Of a stretch of 64,000 bases of DNA, positions 8,833 to 15,946 are shown piece by piece. Every line of letters begins with the position of its first letter. Positions within the stretch are counted from its first letter, which is position 1. The position numbers and the translations under genes are program-made. Source of the stretch: an uncultured Bacteroidales bacterium (GTDB taxonomy: Bacteria; Bacteroidota; Bacteroidia; Bacteroidales; UBA932); contig CALUTY010000004.1 of the NCBI GenBank assembly GCA_944323825.1, positions 124,001 to 188,000 of the forward strand, in the 5' to 3' direction. The notes under the pieces are model-generated. The model was not told the DNA's origin. It saw nothing but the letters and a program-made list of their open reading frames with translations, and did not search any database.

Positions 8833-10344
8833 ATGAAAAAGATATTCTGCATATTGCCGGCAGTTGCCATGCTTGCCGGATGTACCGGAAAGATGAACGC
8901 TCCTGAGTCCGGTCCTGAAGGGCAGGTCCTGACCATAGAGGCATCCTGCTGCGGATTTTCGGATATGGACATCCCTGAATCAAAGACCATCGAAGACGGT
9001 GCCGTCACCATGTTTTCGGACGGTGATGCAATAGGCGTGTTCGGAGTTGACTCCGAAGGTAACATTATAGAGACATGCCGCAATGTGAAGTGTGTATATG
9101 ACGGGACTTCAGCGCAATGGGACGGCAAAGTTTATCTTTATGATGCCGGCACGAAATATTTCGCTTATTACCCTTATTCAGAAGAAATGAGTACGATGAC
9201 AGGCGTTGATGACATCACTGCTGCCTTTGCCGCATCCCTGTCGGATATCACCGACCAGAGTTCCCACGCCCTTTATACGGCATGTGACCTCATGACAACG
9301 GGCATGACTGCTCCCGATTCGGAATCGTCCAGCCTCAGGCTCAGTTTCAGCCATGCCATGTCAATGGTTGAAATAGAGCTGCCCCAGGTCGAGTACAAGG
9401 TTTCGGAAGATGCACAGCCGTATTATTCGATACCTGTCACATCCTCGTCACTGAAGATAGGCGGGAAGGAAGTGGCTCCTTTCATGGTGGAGCCGGGCGT
9501 CTACCGTTTTATCATGGTCCCGGGCGAGGCGACCGTATCGGGGGAATTCAGTTCCCTCGGCAAGGATTTCACGTATGAATCCACATTGGCATTCACCTCA
9601 GGCAGATACAAGAGGATGAAAATCACTTCCTCGTCCTCCAGCATCATCCATACGCTTTCCGTCGGGGATTTCTTCCTCAAGTCGGGCGCACTCGTGTCTA
9701 AGGATGCAACCTTGACAGCTTCCGAGCAGGAAGACTGCATCGGTGTGGTGTTCTGGACTTCTGACCCTTCATCCGTTGATGTTACCCTGCAGAAAGACTG
9801 TCCGGGATGTACGCACGGGCTTGTGGTGGCGTTGGACGAGATTGACACGAAGTGGAGCGCTGAAGTTAATGTCGTGGTGAATGACTGGATAAAGGCCAAT
9901 ACATCATACCTTTCAATAGGGACCACCGGAGATGATGCCAACACCAACAATATCGTCGGTTACAACAATACCATGGCTATAGACCATTACAACAGGAACG
10001 GTCTGGCTGAAGCGGCCGACGTTGTGAATGCCGTGGAGGAAGTGATGCAATACCGTGCGGCAAATCCGGTGGACTGCGGAGCGAGCGGCTGGTATCTGCC
10101 TTCGGTAAAGGAACTGGCTCTCTTGTATATGGGCGACGGAAGCATCTGGGCCGGGAAAAATGATGTGGCCCTTGAAATCAACGGCTCCCTTGCAAAGGTG
10201 GAAGGTGCCGTCCAGCTCAGTGGAGATTACTGGTCAAATACCGAAACGGCTGCAGGAAGTGTCCACAGGATAGAGTCCAGCGGCAAGATTACATCTACAA
10301 GGGTTTTCAATGTCTATAAGGTCCGTCCGGTAATGGCTTTCTGA
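8833..10344 (+). CDS. fimbrillin-family lipoprotein with DUF1566/Lcl-type C-terminal domain (copy 2)
   Basis: This is the second tandem paralogue, 503 residues. The start at ATG 8833 gives a compact lipoprotein signal (MKKIFCILPAVAMLAGC, Cys17); the longer frame from 8800 adds an unlikely hydrophilic lead. The architecture is the same as the gene at 7258: an N-terminal fimbrillin half with DGDAIGVFGVD and YFAYYPYS, then a C-terminal Lcl-type half with ASGWYLPSVKELALLY, SGDYWSNTE and YKVRPVMAF. A TAnnTTTG-like box (TAAGTTTG, 8820-8827) lies just before the ATG but has only a poor -33 partner, so separate transcription is possible but weak. It is the last gene of the degradative locus. Confidence 0.72.
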   Translation: MKKIFCILPAVAMLAGCTGKMNAPESGPEGQVLTIEASCCGFSDMDIPESKTIEDGAVTMFSDGDAIGVFGVDSEGNIIETCRNVKCVYDGTSAQWDGKVYLYDAGTKYFAYYPYSEEMSTMTGVDDITAAFAASLSDITDQSSHALYTACDLMTTGMTAPDSESSSLRLSFSHAMSMVEIELPQVEYKVSEDAQPYYSIPVTSSSLKIGGKEVAPFMVEPGVYRFIMVPGEATVSGEFSSLGKDFTYESTLAFTSGRYKRMKITSSSSSIIHTLSVGDFFLKSGALVSKDATLTASEQEDCIGVVFWTSDPSSVDVTLQKDCPGCTHGLVVALDEIDTKWSAEVNVVVNDWIKANTSYLSIGTTGDDANTNNIVGYNNTMAIDHYNRNGLAEAADVVNAVEEVMQYRAANPVDCGASGWYLPSVKELALLYMGDGSIWAGKNDVALEINGSLAKVEGAVQLSGDYWSNTETAAGSVHRIESSGKITSTRVFNVYKVRPVMAF

Positions 10345-10360
10345 TTCAGTCTGATTCACT

Positions 10361-10392
10361 TTTGTTTTTTTAGCCATAATTTTATATTTTTG
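10361..10392 (+). promoter_or_regulatory. Bacteroides-type promoter of the first polysaccharide head
   Basis: TTTG at 10361-10364 and TATTTTTG at 10385-10392 are separated by exactly 20 bases, an exact match to the known Bacteroides consensus (TTTG at -33, TAnnTTTG at -7, 19-21 spacing). Transcription would begin near 10399, leaving a leader of about 145 bases before the upxY gene at 10543. The same -7 octamer is repeated before the second head at 15101. Confidence 0.75.
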
Positions 10393-10436
10393 CAACACTT
10401 TGACTTTATTAGGTGAATAATATGGCTAAAGTGCGT

Positions 10437-10450
10437 GGGGGGGGTAGCCT
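10437..10450 (+). promoter_or_regulatory. G8 tract with ops-like element in the upxY leader
   Basis: A run of eight G is followed by TAGCCT. The 11 bases at 10440-10450 (GGGGGTAGCCT) match the RfaH recognition element ops (GGCGGTAGCGT) at 9 of 11 positions by eye. A similar G9 tract, in the same context of TATGG, GTGC and a following CTCCTAT-like block, lies in the leader of the second head at 15143. UpxY proteins are NusG paralogues known to act through the leader of their operon, so this is a candidate recognition or pausing site. The TAGC part is not kept in the second leader, so the ops likeness may be chance. Confidence 0.45.
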
Positions 10451-10452
10451 CC

Positions 10453-10498
10453 TCTATCATGCCAATGGATATAATTAATTGGAATTCAGCATGATAGA
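10453..10498 (+). repeat. 10-bp perfect inverted repeat (hairpin) in the upxY leader
   Basis: TCTATCATGC at 10453-10462 pairs exactly with GCATGATAGA at 10489-10498. Inside, CAAT at 10463-10466 can pair with ATTG at 10478-10481. The structure sits between the promoter and the upxY start, so it will be in the transcript. It could be an attenuator or antitermination structure. It does not flank the promoter, so a promoter-inversion role is less likely. Confidence 0.55.
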
Positions 10499-10542
10499 TG
10501 GATTCCAATGCCCCGAAGTGATGTCCGAAAGCAACAGAAAAG

Positions 10543-10977
10543 ATGAACCTTAAAGAGGAACTCCCTGTTTGGTATGCAATGCGCGTCACTTATCGCAGGG
10601 AATTGAAAGCAAAGCAGCATCTGGATGAAAAGGGTATTGAAAACTATATCCCGATGCGTTATGCCCTGCATATCAGGGGCGGGCGGAAGTTCAAGCTTCT
10701 GACGCCTGTCGTCCGGGGGCTCATCTTTGTCCATGCCAGGAAATCCGAAATCCAGCAGGCAAAGTCCGGCATCAGTTATCTGCAGTATATCGTCAACAAG
10801 AGGACCGGCGACAAGATAATTGTCCCGGAAAGCCAGATGAGGCTTTTCATCGCCGTCACGGGCACATACGACGACCATCTCCTGTGGTTCTCCCAGGAGG
10901 AGATCAATCTGAAGAAAGGTGCCCGCGTCCGGATCTGCGGAGGCGAATTCGAAGGCTATGAAGGCATCTTCCTCTAA
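10543..10977 (+). CDS. UpxY-family transcription antiterminator, truncated by an in-frame TAA
   Basis: This is a NusG/RfaH-like regulator of the UpxY family, which lets RNA polymerase read through long capsule operons. The N-terminal NGN domain is intact (WYAMRVTYRRELKAKQHL, then VPVVRGLIFVHA-like RGLIFVHARKSEIQ). The KOW region begins with KGARVRICGGEFEGYEGIFL and then meets TAA at 10975-10977. The second copy at 15365 has AAG at the same point, and the frame here continues in perfect alignment to 11097. One base change from AAA would explain it. The remaining 144-residue protein has the NGN domain but half a KOW domain. It might be inactive, interfering, or read through. Confidence 0.8.
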   Translation: MNLKEELPVWYAMRVTYRRELKAKQHLDEKGIENYIPMRYALHIRGGRKFKLLTPVVRGLIFVHARKSEIQQAKSGISYLQYIVNKRTGDKIIVPESQMRLFIAVTGTYDDHLLWFSQEEINLKKGARVRICGGEFEGYEGIFL

Positions 10978-11097
10978 GTCAAGGGGGCCAGGGACAAGAG
11001 GGTAGTGATAGCCATTGAGGGCGTGATTGCCGTCGCGATGGCCACCATCAGTCCTGAACTCATCGAGGTCATCGGTGAAGCCGCCCCGTCGGCATAG
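10978..11097 (+). pseudogene. detached C-terminal coding tail of the first upxY
   Basis: Directly after the TAA the same frame encodes VKGARDKRVVIAIEG, then VIAVAMATISPELIEVIGEA, ending at TAG 11095-11097. It matches the end of the intact UpxY at 15365 almost residue for residue. The sequence is well preserved with no further lesions, so the stop is either recent or tolerated by read-through. Confidence 0.75.
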
Positions 11098-11114
11098 TCT
11101 GCACAGCTGCAAGG

Positions 11115-11168
11115 ATGGACAGCCACTCTGAAAATACAAGACGCATTGCCAGGAACACCCTGCGATAA
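11115..11168 (+). pseudogene. 5' fragment of a flippase gene
   Basis: ATG at 11115 opens 17 codons reading MDSHSENTRRIARNTLR before a TAA. The intact flippase at 15930 begins MNSHAENTKRIAKNTLMLYVRM, so 13 of the first 16 residues agree by eye. The homology stops abruptly at 11162. It lies 17 bases after the end of the upxY tail, just as a flippase follows upxY in the second head. The rest of that flippase gene is gone. Confidence 0.7.
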
Positions 11169-11169
11169 A

Positions 11170-11258
11170 ATGGTCATCATCGTAATAAATGGGTGATCGC
11201 CGTTGCAATGATTACTGTAAGTTTCAATCTCATTGAGGTTGTAGACGATATGAAGTAA
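11170..11258 (+). pseudogene. second upxY 3'-end fragment with one frameshift
   Basis: The bases read MVIIVING in one frame, then VIAVAMITVSFNLIEVVDD and MK stop in the next frame. This matches the UpxY ending RVVISIEGVIAVALATISPEFIEVI of the copy at 15365 if one G is restored near 11192. It ends at TAA 11256-11258, three bases before the FrhB-like gene. It shows that this FrhB-like gene once followed another upxY copy directly. Confidence 0.6.
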
Positions 11259-11261
11259 TTT

Positions 11262-12407
11262 ATGAATATCAGTATAATCCGTCATTGTACAGGTTGTTCG
11301 GCATGCAGTAATGCTTGTCCGGAGAATTGCATTACAATGGAGACTTCAGGCAAGGGAGGCTATCTGCAGCCGGCAGTTGAAGCGGATTCATGCATCAATT
11401 GCGGCATTTGCCTGAAGGTATGTCCGGTTTATGGTGATGTTGAACTGCATTATCCGTTGACGGCTTTTGCAGCAAGGAGCCGGGACAGTTCTGATTATAT
11501 TACAAGTTCTTCAGGCGGAATAGCTTCTGTCCTTTCTTCTTACATGATTGAGCAGGGTGGAGTGGTCTATGGTTGCCATGCTGATGGCCTTGATATCAGA
11601 CATGTCAGAATTGAAGACAAGGAAGAATTGTGGAAGCTGAAGGGGTCGAAGTATGTCCAGAGCAATGTATCTGACGTTTTCAGAAAGGTAAGGGCTGACT
11701 TGTCGGCAGGCCTTGATGTCTTGTTTACGGGTACTCCTTGTCAGACTGCAGGTCTTAGAAAATATGTCGGAAAACTTTCTGACAGACTTTATCTCGTGGA
11801 TTTGATTTGTCATGGTGTCCCTTCGCAAAAGATGTTCAGGGAGCATGTCAGGCATGTCATCGGAAATGAGGATGTGGATGCGGTTTCATTCAGGGACGGG
11901 CCCCGTTTTGTGTTGAGCCTGTCTTCTTCCGGCAAGGTTGTCTATAGATCTGATTTCTGTAGAAACCCTTTTGAAGACATGTATTACAGGGCGTTCTTCT
12001 ATGGGATTTCCTACAGGGACAGCTGTTACAAGTGCCGTTTTGCCCGGCCGGAAAGGGTTTCGGACATCACAATAGGGGATTTTTGGGGCATAAAGAATCC
12101 GGGTACACTTCCATTCGGGACGGAAGCCGGACTTTCTGTGGCCCTGCCGGTCACAGAAAAAGGCCTTGCCCTGCTGGATGCAATAAGGGACAGTCTTTTC
12201 ATTGAAGAACGGCCGGTGGAGGAAGCCGTTGCAGGAAATGACCAGCTCAGACATCCTTTCAGATTCACGAGGCGTGTCAGCCTGTTCAGGGCATTTTACG
12301 GCATATTGCCGTTCGATGCCGCTGCAAGGCTGGCTTTTATGGACAAACAGCTCATGAGATGGCTGTCCGGCATGAAACATAAGATATTGCGGAAGGATGC
12401 AAAGTGA
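11262..12407 (+). CDS. FrhB/FdhB-like 4Fe-4S protein of polysaccharide loci (copy 1)
   Basis: The 381-residue protein starts with two ferredoxin-type clusters, CTGCSACSNACP at residues 9-20 and CINCGICLKVCP at about 45-56, followed by a coenzyme F420 hydrogenase/dehydrogenase beta-subunit type domain with SSSGGIASVLSSYM, GSKYVQSNV and FTGTPCQTAGL. Proteins of this type are frequent in Bacteroidales capsule loci beside pyruvyl transferases, where they are thought to modify sugars by redox chemistry; the reaction is not known. The end overlaps the flippase start by 11 bases. A paralogue stands at 17471. Confidence 0.85.
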   Translation: MNISIIRHCTGCSACSNACPENCITMETSGKGGYLQPAVEADSCINCGICLKVCPVYGDVELHYPLTAFAARSRDSSDYITSSSGGIASVLSSYMIEQGGVVYGCHADGLDIRHVRIEDKEELWKLKGSKYVQSNVSDVFRKVRADLSAGLDVLFTGTPCQTAGLRKYVGKLSDRLYLVDLICHGVPSQKMFREHVRHVIGNEDVDAVSFRDGPRFVLSLSSSGKVVYRSDFCRNPFEDMYYRAFFYGISYRDSCYKCRFARPERVSDITIGDFWGIKNPGTLPFGTEAGLSVALPVTEKGLALLDAIRDSLFIEERPVEEAVAGNDQLRHPFRFTRRVSLFRAFYGILPFDAAARLAFMDKQLMRWLSGMKHKILRKDAK

Positions 12408-13926
12408 TGTAAAGAAAAGGATAGCGGTGAATACCGTGATGCTCTATATCCGCATGATAATTGTCATGCTGATATCTCTTTTTACATCCAGAAAGGTTCT
12501 GGAAGTCCTCGGTGTGGATGATTATGGCATTTATAATGTTGTCGGCGGGGTAGTGTCCATGCTTTCTTTCCTGAACAGTTCCATGACAGTGGCTACCCAG
12601 CGTTTCCTGACATTTGAACTCGGAAGAAAAGATCTGAACCGGTACAGGACGGTATTCAGCATGGCATTCGGCATCCATTGCATCCTTGCAGTGATTGTGC
12701 TTGTCCTTGCTGAAACTGCGGGATTGTGGCTTGTCAATACGCATCTTGTCATTCCTGAAGAAAGGATGTGGGCGGCGAACTGGGTATATCAGACTTCTGT
12801 ACTGGTCATGTTGGTATCCATTGTCCGGACCCCGTATAATGCAGCGATAATTTCGCATGAAAGAATGGGGATTTATGCGTATGTCAGTATTTTTGAGGTG
12901 GTATTGAAACTTTTGATAGTTTATCTTCTCCTCTTTCTGCCGTATGACAAGCTCGCCGTATACGGTGTACTCGGATTGGCTGTACAGTTGCTTGTTGCTT
13001 TCATATATTTTATTTTTTGCAGAAGAACCTGGACGGAATGCCGGCTTCGTGTTTTCTGGGATCGCGGGATTTTCAAGAGTATGGCGGGCTTCACCGGATG
13101 GAACATGTTCGGAACCGTGGCATGGATTCTCAAGGACCAGGGGGTGAATATCCTTATGAACATGTTCAGCGGTCCGGCCGTGAATGCAGCAAGGGGCATT
13201 TCTGTTCAGGTGTCAGGAGCCGTCAAGAATCTTGTCAGCGGTTTCCAGACGGCTGTGAATCCTCAGATAACCAAGACATACGCGTCAGGCAAGCGTCAGG
13301 AGATGCATTTGCTCCTGCGCTTCAGTTCCAAGGTGTCATTTTATATGCTTTTGTGCCTTGCCTTGCCTCTGGGGCTGGAGGCACCGTATGTCTTGGACTT
13401 GTGGCTGGTGGAAGTGCCGGAATATGCCGTCCTCTTCACGAGGATCATCCTGCTGGAAGTCCTCCTCGACACATTGTCCGGACCGATGATAACAGGGCTT
13501 ATGGCTACGGGAAAAATCAAGTGGTACCAGATTGTGGTCGGCGGCATCCTGCTTCTCAATATCCCTGTGTCATATGCCCTTCTGCGCTGCGGTTTGCCTA
13601 TATATCTCCCCCTCATCGTATCTTGTATCCTTACGGCAGCAGCTATTGTCATCCGCCAGATCTTTGCATCTAAGATGTTGTCCCTTCCTTTGGGAAGATA
13701 CACACGCAGTGTACTTTTGCCTGTCTTTGCTGTTGCCGTGTTGTCGCCATTGGTCCCATATTTGATCATGTCGCATATCTCTGCCGGATTTGCAAGGCTG
13801 GCTATTGTCACGGCATCCGCTGTAGTTTCAGTGTTGTTGACCGCATATCTGGCAGGCTTTGACAGAAGCGAGAGGAACATGCTCTGCGGTATCGTAAGAA
13901 ATATCGTCAAAAGGAAGACAATATGA
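12397..13926 (+). CDS. polysaccharide flippase, Wzx-type (copy 1)
   Basis: This is a 509-residue multi-pass membrane protein of the MATE-like/MOP superfamily that flips lipid-linked repeat units across the inner membrane. It begins MQSDVKKRIAVNTVMLYIRM with the first helix at about residues 10-35, carries the family block VLGVDDYGIYNVVGGVVSM near residue 45, and has about twelve to fourteen hydrophobic segments. It is a divergent paralogue of the flippase at 15930, sharing GWNMFGTVAWILKDQGVNILMN-like and NPQITKTYA blocks. The stop overlaps the pyruvyl transferase start (ATGA). Confidence 0.9.
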   Translation: MQSDVKKRIAVNTVMLYIRMIIVMLISLFTSRKVLEVLGVDDYGIYNVVGGVVSMLSFLNSSMTVATQRFLTFELGRKDLNRYRTVFSMAFGIHCILAVIVLVLAETAGLWLVNTHLVIPEERMWAANWVYQTSVLVMLVSIVRTPYNAAIISHERMGIYAYVSIFEVVLKLLIVYLLLFLPYDKLAVYGVLGLAVQLLVAFIYFIFCRRTWTECRLRVFWDRGIFKSMAGFTGWNMFGTVAWILKDQGVNILMNMFSGPAVNAARGISVQVSGAVKNLVSGFQTAVNPQITKTYASGKRQEMHLLLRFSSKVSFYMLLCLALPLGLEAPYVLDLWLVEVPEYAVLFTRIILLEVLLDTLSGPMITGLMATGKIKWYQIVVGGILLLNIPVSYALLRCGLPIYLPLIVSCILTAAAIVIRQIFASKMLSLPLGRYTRSVLLPVFAVAVLSPLVPYLIMSHISAGFARLAIVTASAVVSVLLTAYLAGFDRSERNMLCGIVRNIVKRKTI

Positions 13927-15032
13927 AGAAAGTCGGCATAATCACATACCATGCGTCGCATAATTATGGTTCCATGCTTCAGGCCTATGCATTACAGCAT
14001 GTCCTGTCTGATATTGGACTCAGCAGTGAAATAATTAATTTCAGGACTGCGAAGCAGAAGGATTTTTATCGTCCTCCATTTCAGAAAGGCCGCATTTACA
14101 GACGGTTGTACCGTGTGCTGAGATACCGGAAGCATATCCGGTCATTGCTCAGAAGACATGAGCTTTTTGAAAGGTTCATGACAGAAAACATGGTGCTGTC
14201 AGCTGAGGAGTACAATACATTTGGACAGCTGGCGGCCGCCGGTCTTGGATACGATGTCTTCATTTCCGGGAGTGACCAGATATGGAATGTCCGCTGTTTC
14301 GATTTTGACCCTGCTTATTTTCTCAGATTCACATCCGGGTGCAGGAAGGTGGCTTATGCGCCTAGTATGGGCCCGTTGCCTGATATTGAAGATGAGGATT
14401 ATGAATTCATTGCTACAGCAGTCAGGGACTATGACTATGTCAGTGTGCGTGAGCAGCAGACAGCCGATGTCATAAGAAGGATTACGGGCAAGGATGTCTG
14501 TGTAATGCCGGATCCTACACTGCTCATGCCACCTGAGAGGTGGTATGCAATGGCCGGTGAAGAGCCGCTGATAAAGGGTGATTACATCTTTTTGTATTCA
14601 CCTTCGTACAGACCGTCTGTCTTTCGGCAGGCGAAGTTGTTGTCCGGAATGTCCGGGATTAAGGTGGTTGTACCGATGACATACGGAAAGGGCAGGGACA
14701 GCTGGATGGATGATCCTGTGTTTTATCCTTATCTGGAAGCCGGGCCTTCTGAGTTCCTGAACCTTTGCAGATATGCTCGATATGTTGTAGGGGCATCCTT
14801 TCATCTTGCTGTATTTGCATTGTTTTTTCATAAGCCTTTGTGGAGTGAAGAACCTTTGGCTGACGCCCGCATCCGTAATTTGATGCAGATTACGGGAAAC
14901 TCATTGAAATCCGATGCGCCAGTAAGATTCAATTGCATTCCGGAAGGATATGATTTTTCACGGACGGACAGTCTCATGAGGAAAGAAAGGGAGAAAGGGA
15001 TAATGTGGCTTTCCGAAGCTTGTCAGGTATAA
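13923..15032 (+). CDS. polysaccharide pyruvyl transferase family protein (copy 1)
   Basis: Members of this family transfer pyruvate from phosphoenolpyruvate onto sugars to form ketals, adding negative charge to surface glycans. Visible blocks are GIITYHASHNYGSMLQAYALQ at residues 4-24, FISGSDQIWN near 116, KVAYAPSMG near 140, and a C-terminal YVVGASFHLAVFALFF block where the family usually shows T/S-DSFHG. Length of 369 residues is normal. It is the last gene of the first head; 332 non-coding bases follow. A paralogue is at 18682. Confidence 0.87.
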   Translation: MKKVGIITYHASHNYGSMLQAYALQHVLSDIGLSSEIINFRTAKQKDFYRPPFQKGRIYRRLYRVLRYRKHIRSLLRRHELFERFMTENMVLSAEEYNTFGQLAAAGLGYDVFISGSDQIWNVRCFDFDPAYFLRFTSGCRKVAYAPSMGPLPDIEDEDYEFIATAVRDYDYVSVREQQTADVIRRITGKDVCVMPDPTLLMPPERWYAMAGEEPLIKGDYIFLYSPSYRPSVFRQAKLLSGMSGIKVVVPMTYGKGRDSWMDDPVFYPYLEAGPSEFLNLCRYARYVVGASFHLAVFALFFHKPLWSEEPLADARIRNLMQITGNSLKSDAPVRFNCIPEGYDFSRTDSLMRKEREKGIMWLSEACQV

Positions 15033-15364
15033 TTCTGCCGGACCTTTTTTCACGATATCCTGATTTGGCTGATGAAGCGGAAATTTTATTTGTAAAAAAA
15101 TATTTTTGTCACTTTCAAAAAAAAGTGCTTTCTATGGGTGCTGGGGGGGGGATTTTCTCCTATTTGATCAACTTTTCCTTTTGATTATAAACAATTTGAA
15201 TTGTTGCGTTTTATTAATTTAATGATTAAATTTGCCACGATTATATAAACAGGGGAAGCATTAGTCATATTATATCAGAATGTGTCATTGTTGCTTTGCA
15301 AGTCTTTGTGATTCAAAGTGATACATTGGTGTAATAACTCTGGGCTATATTTAATGGGCAACAG
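15033..15364 (+). promoter_or_regulatory. 332-base regulatory gap before the second upxY
   Basis: No gene is visible here. It holds a -7-like octamer TATTTTTG (15101-15108), a CACTTT/AAAGTG imperfect hairpin at about 15111-15127, a G9 tract (15143-15151) followed by ATTTTCTCCTAT, and a second promoter at 15203-15234. The order TATTTTTG, CACTTT, TATGG, GTGC, T, G tract, CTCCTAT is shared with the first leader at 10385-10457, which marks a conserved leader element. From 15242 the leader has a small CTTTG/CAAAG hairpin near 15312-15326 and no T-run. Confidence 0.6.
15203..15234 (+). promoter_or_regulatory. Bacteroides-type promoter of the second polysaccharide head
   Basis: GTTG at 15203-15206 (three of four to TTTG) is followed after 20 bases by TAAATTTG at 15227-15234, an exact TAnnTTTG. 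The predicted start near 15241 leaves a leader of about 125 bases before upxY. An additional upstream octamer at 15101 lacks a good -33 partner. Confidence 0.6.
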
Positions 15365-15946
15365 ATGGATACCATGCTCGAAAAAGTTTCATGGTTTGCA
15401 ATGCGCGTCACATACAGACGGGAGTTGAAGGTGAAGGAAGTATTGGATAGTGAAGGCATTGAAAATTATGTCCCGGTGCATCAGACGATACGTCTGAGGC
15501 GGTCTCGGCGGGTCAAGGAGACTGTTCCGGTCGTGCGTGGAATAGTGTTTGTCCACGCCACTCTCAGCGAGATTCAGCGGGTCAAGACCCCTCTTCCATA
15601 TTTCCAGTACATGACCAACAGGCGTACAGGTGAGAAGATAATCGTGCCTGATGACCAGATGCGCCTGTTCATAGCCGTCACAAGTATGGGCAATGAGAAT
15701 CTGCTGTATTTCGGAGGAGATGAGCTCAATCTTGCCAAGGGCACGAGGGTGCGGGTCACCGGCGGAGATTTCGAAGGCTATGAGGGCATCTTCCTCAAGG
15801 TGAAAGGCGCACGCGACCGCAGGGTCGTCATCTCCATCGAAGGCGTCATCGCCGTCGCCCTCGCCACCATCAGCCCCGAGTTCATCGAGGTCATCCAGGA
15901 AGAGCCTGGGGGGGGAATATTAGAAGAAAATGAATTCTCACGCTGA
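15365..15946 (+). CDS. UpxY-family transcription antiterminator (intact copy)
   Basis: The 193-residue NusG paralogue should promote read-through of the long operon that follows. The NGN domain has WFAMRVTYRRELKVKEVL and VPVVRGIVFVHATLSEIQ; the KOW domain reads KGTRVRVTGGDFEGYEGIFLK. The housekeeping nusG is at 57126, so this is a specialised copy. The start at 15365 is favoured by alignment with the first copy; ATG 15374 is an alternative. A G8 tract at 15908-15915 encodes PGGG near the end. The last 17 bases overlap the flippase start at 15930. The 3' half is notably G+C rich next to the A+T-rich flippase, which puts a composition boundary inside the overlap. Confidence 0.92.
   Translation: MDTMLEKVSWFAMRVTYRRELKVKEVLDSEGIENYVPVHQTIRLRRSRRVKETVPVVRGIVFVHATLSEIQRVKTPLPYFQYMTNRRTGEKIIVPDDQMRLFIAVTSMGNENLLYFGGDELNLAKGTRVRVTGGDFEGYEGIFLKVKGARDRRVVISIEGVIAVALATISPEFIEVIQEEPGGGILEENEFSR
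15908..15915 (+). repeat. G8 homopolymer near the upxY 3' end
   Basis: The tract lies in codons for Gly-Gly-Gly. In the present frame upxY ends at 15946, 17 bases inside the flippase. Gain of one G would end upxY at TGA 15931-15933, forming an ATGA overlap with the flippase ATG at 15930, the arrangement used at many other junctions of this locus. Loss of one G would end it at TAG 15921-15923. Confidence 0.7.

Noticed and set aside
10453..10498. Invertible promoter of the Bacteroides capsule type
   Set aside because: The inverted repeat is only 10 bp, spans 46 bases and does not contain the promoter, which lies upstream at 10361-10392. No site-specific invertase gene is in the window.
11262..12407. 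F420-dependent hydrogenase subunit
   Set aside because: The domain name suggests this, but the neighbours are polysaccharide genes and no hydrogenase or F420 genes are present, so an energy-metabolism role is unlikely.
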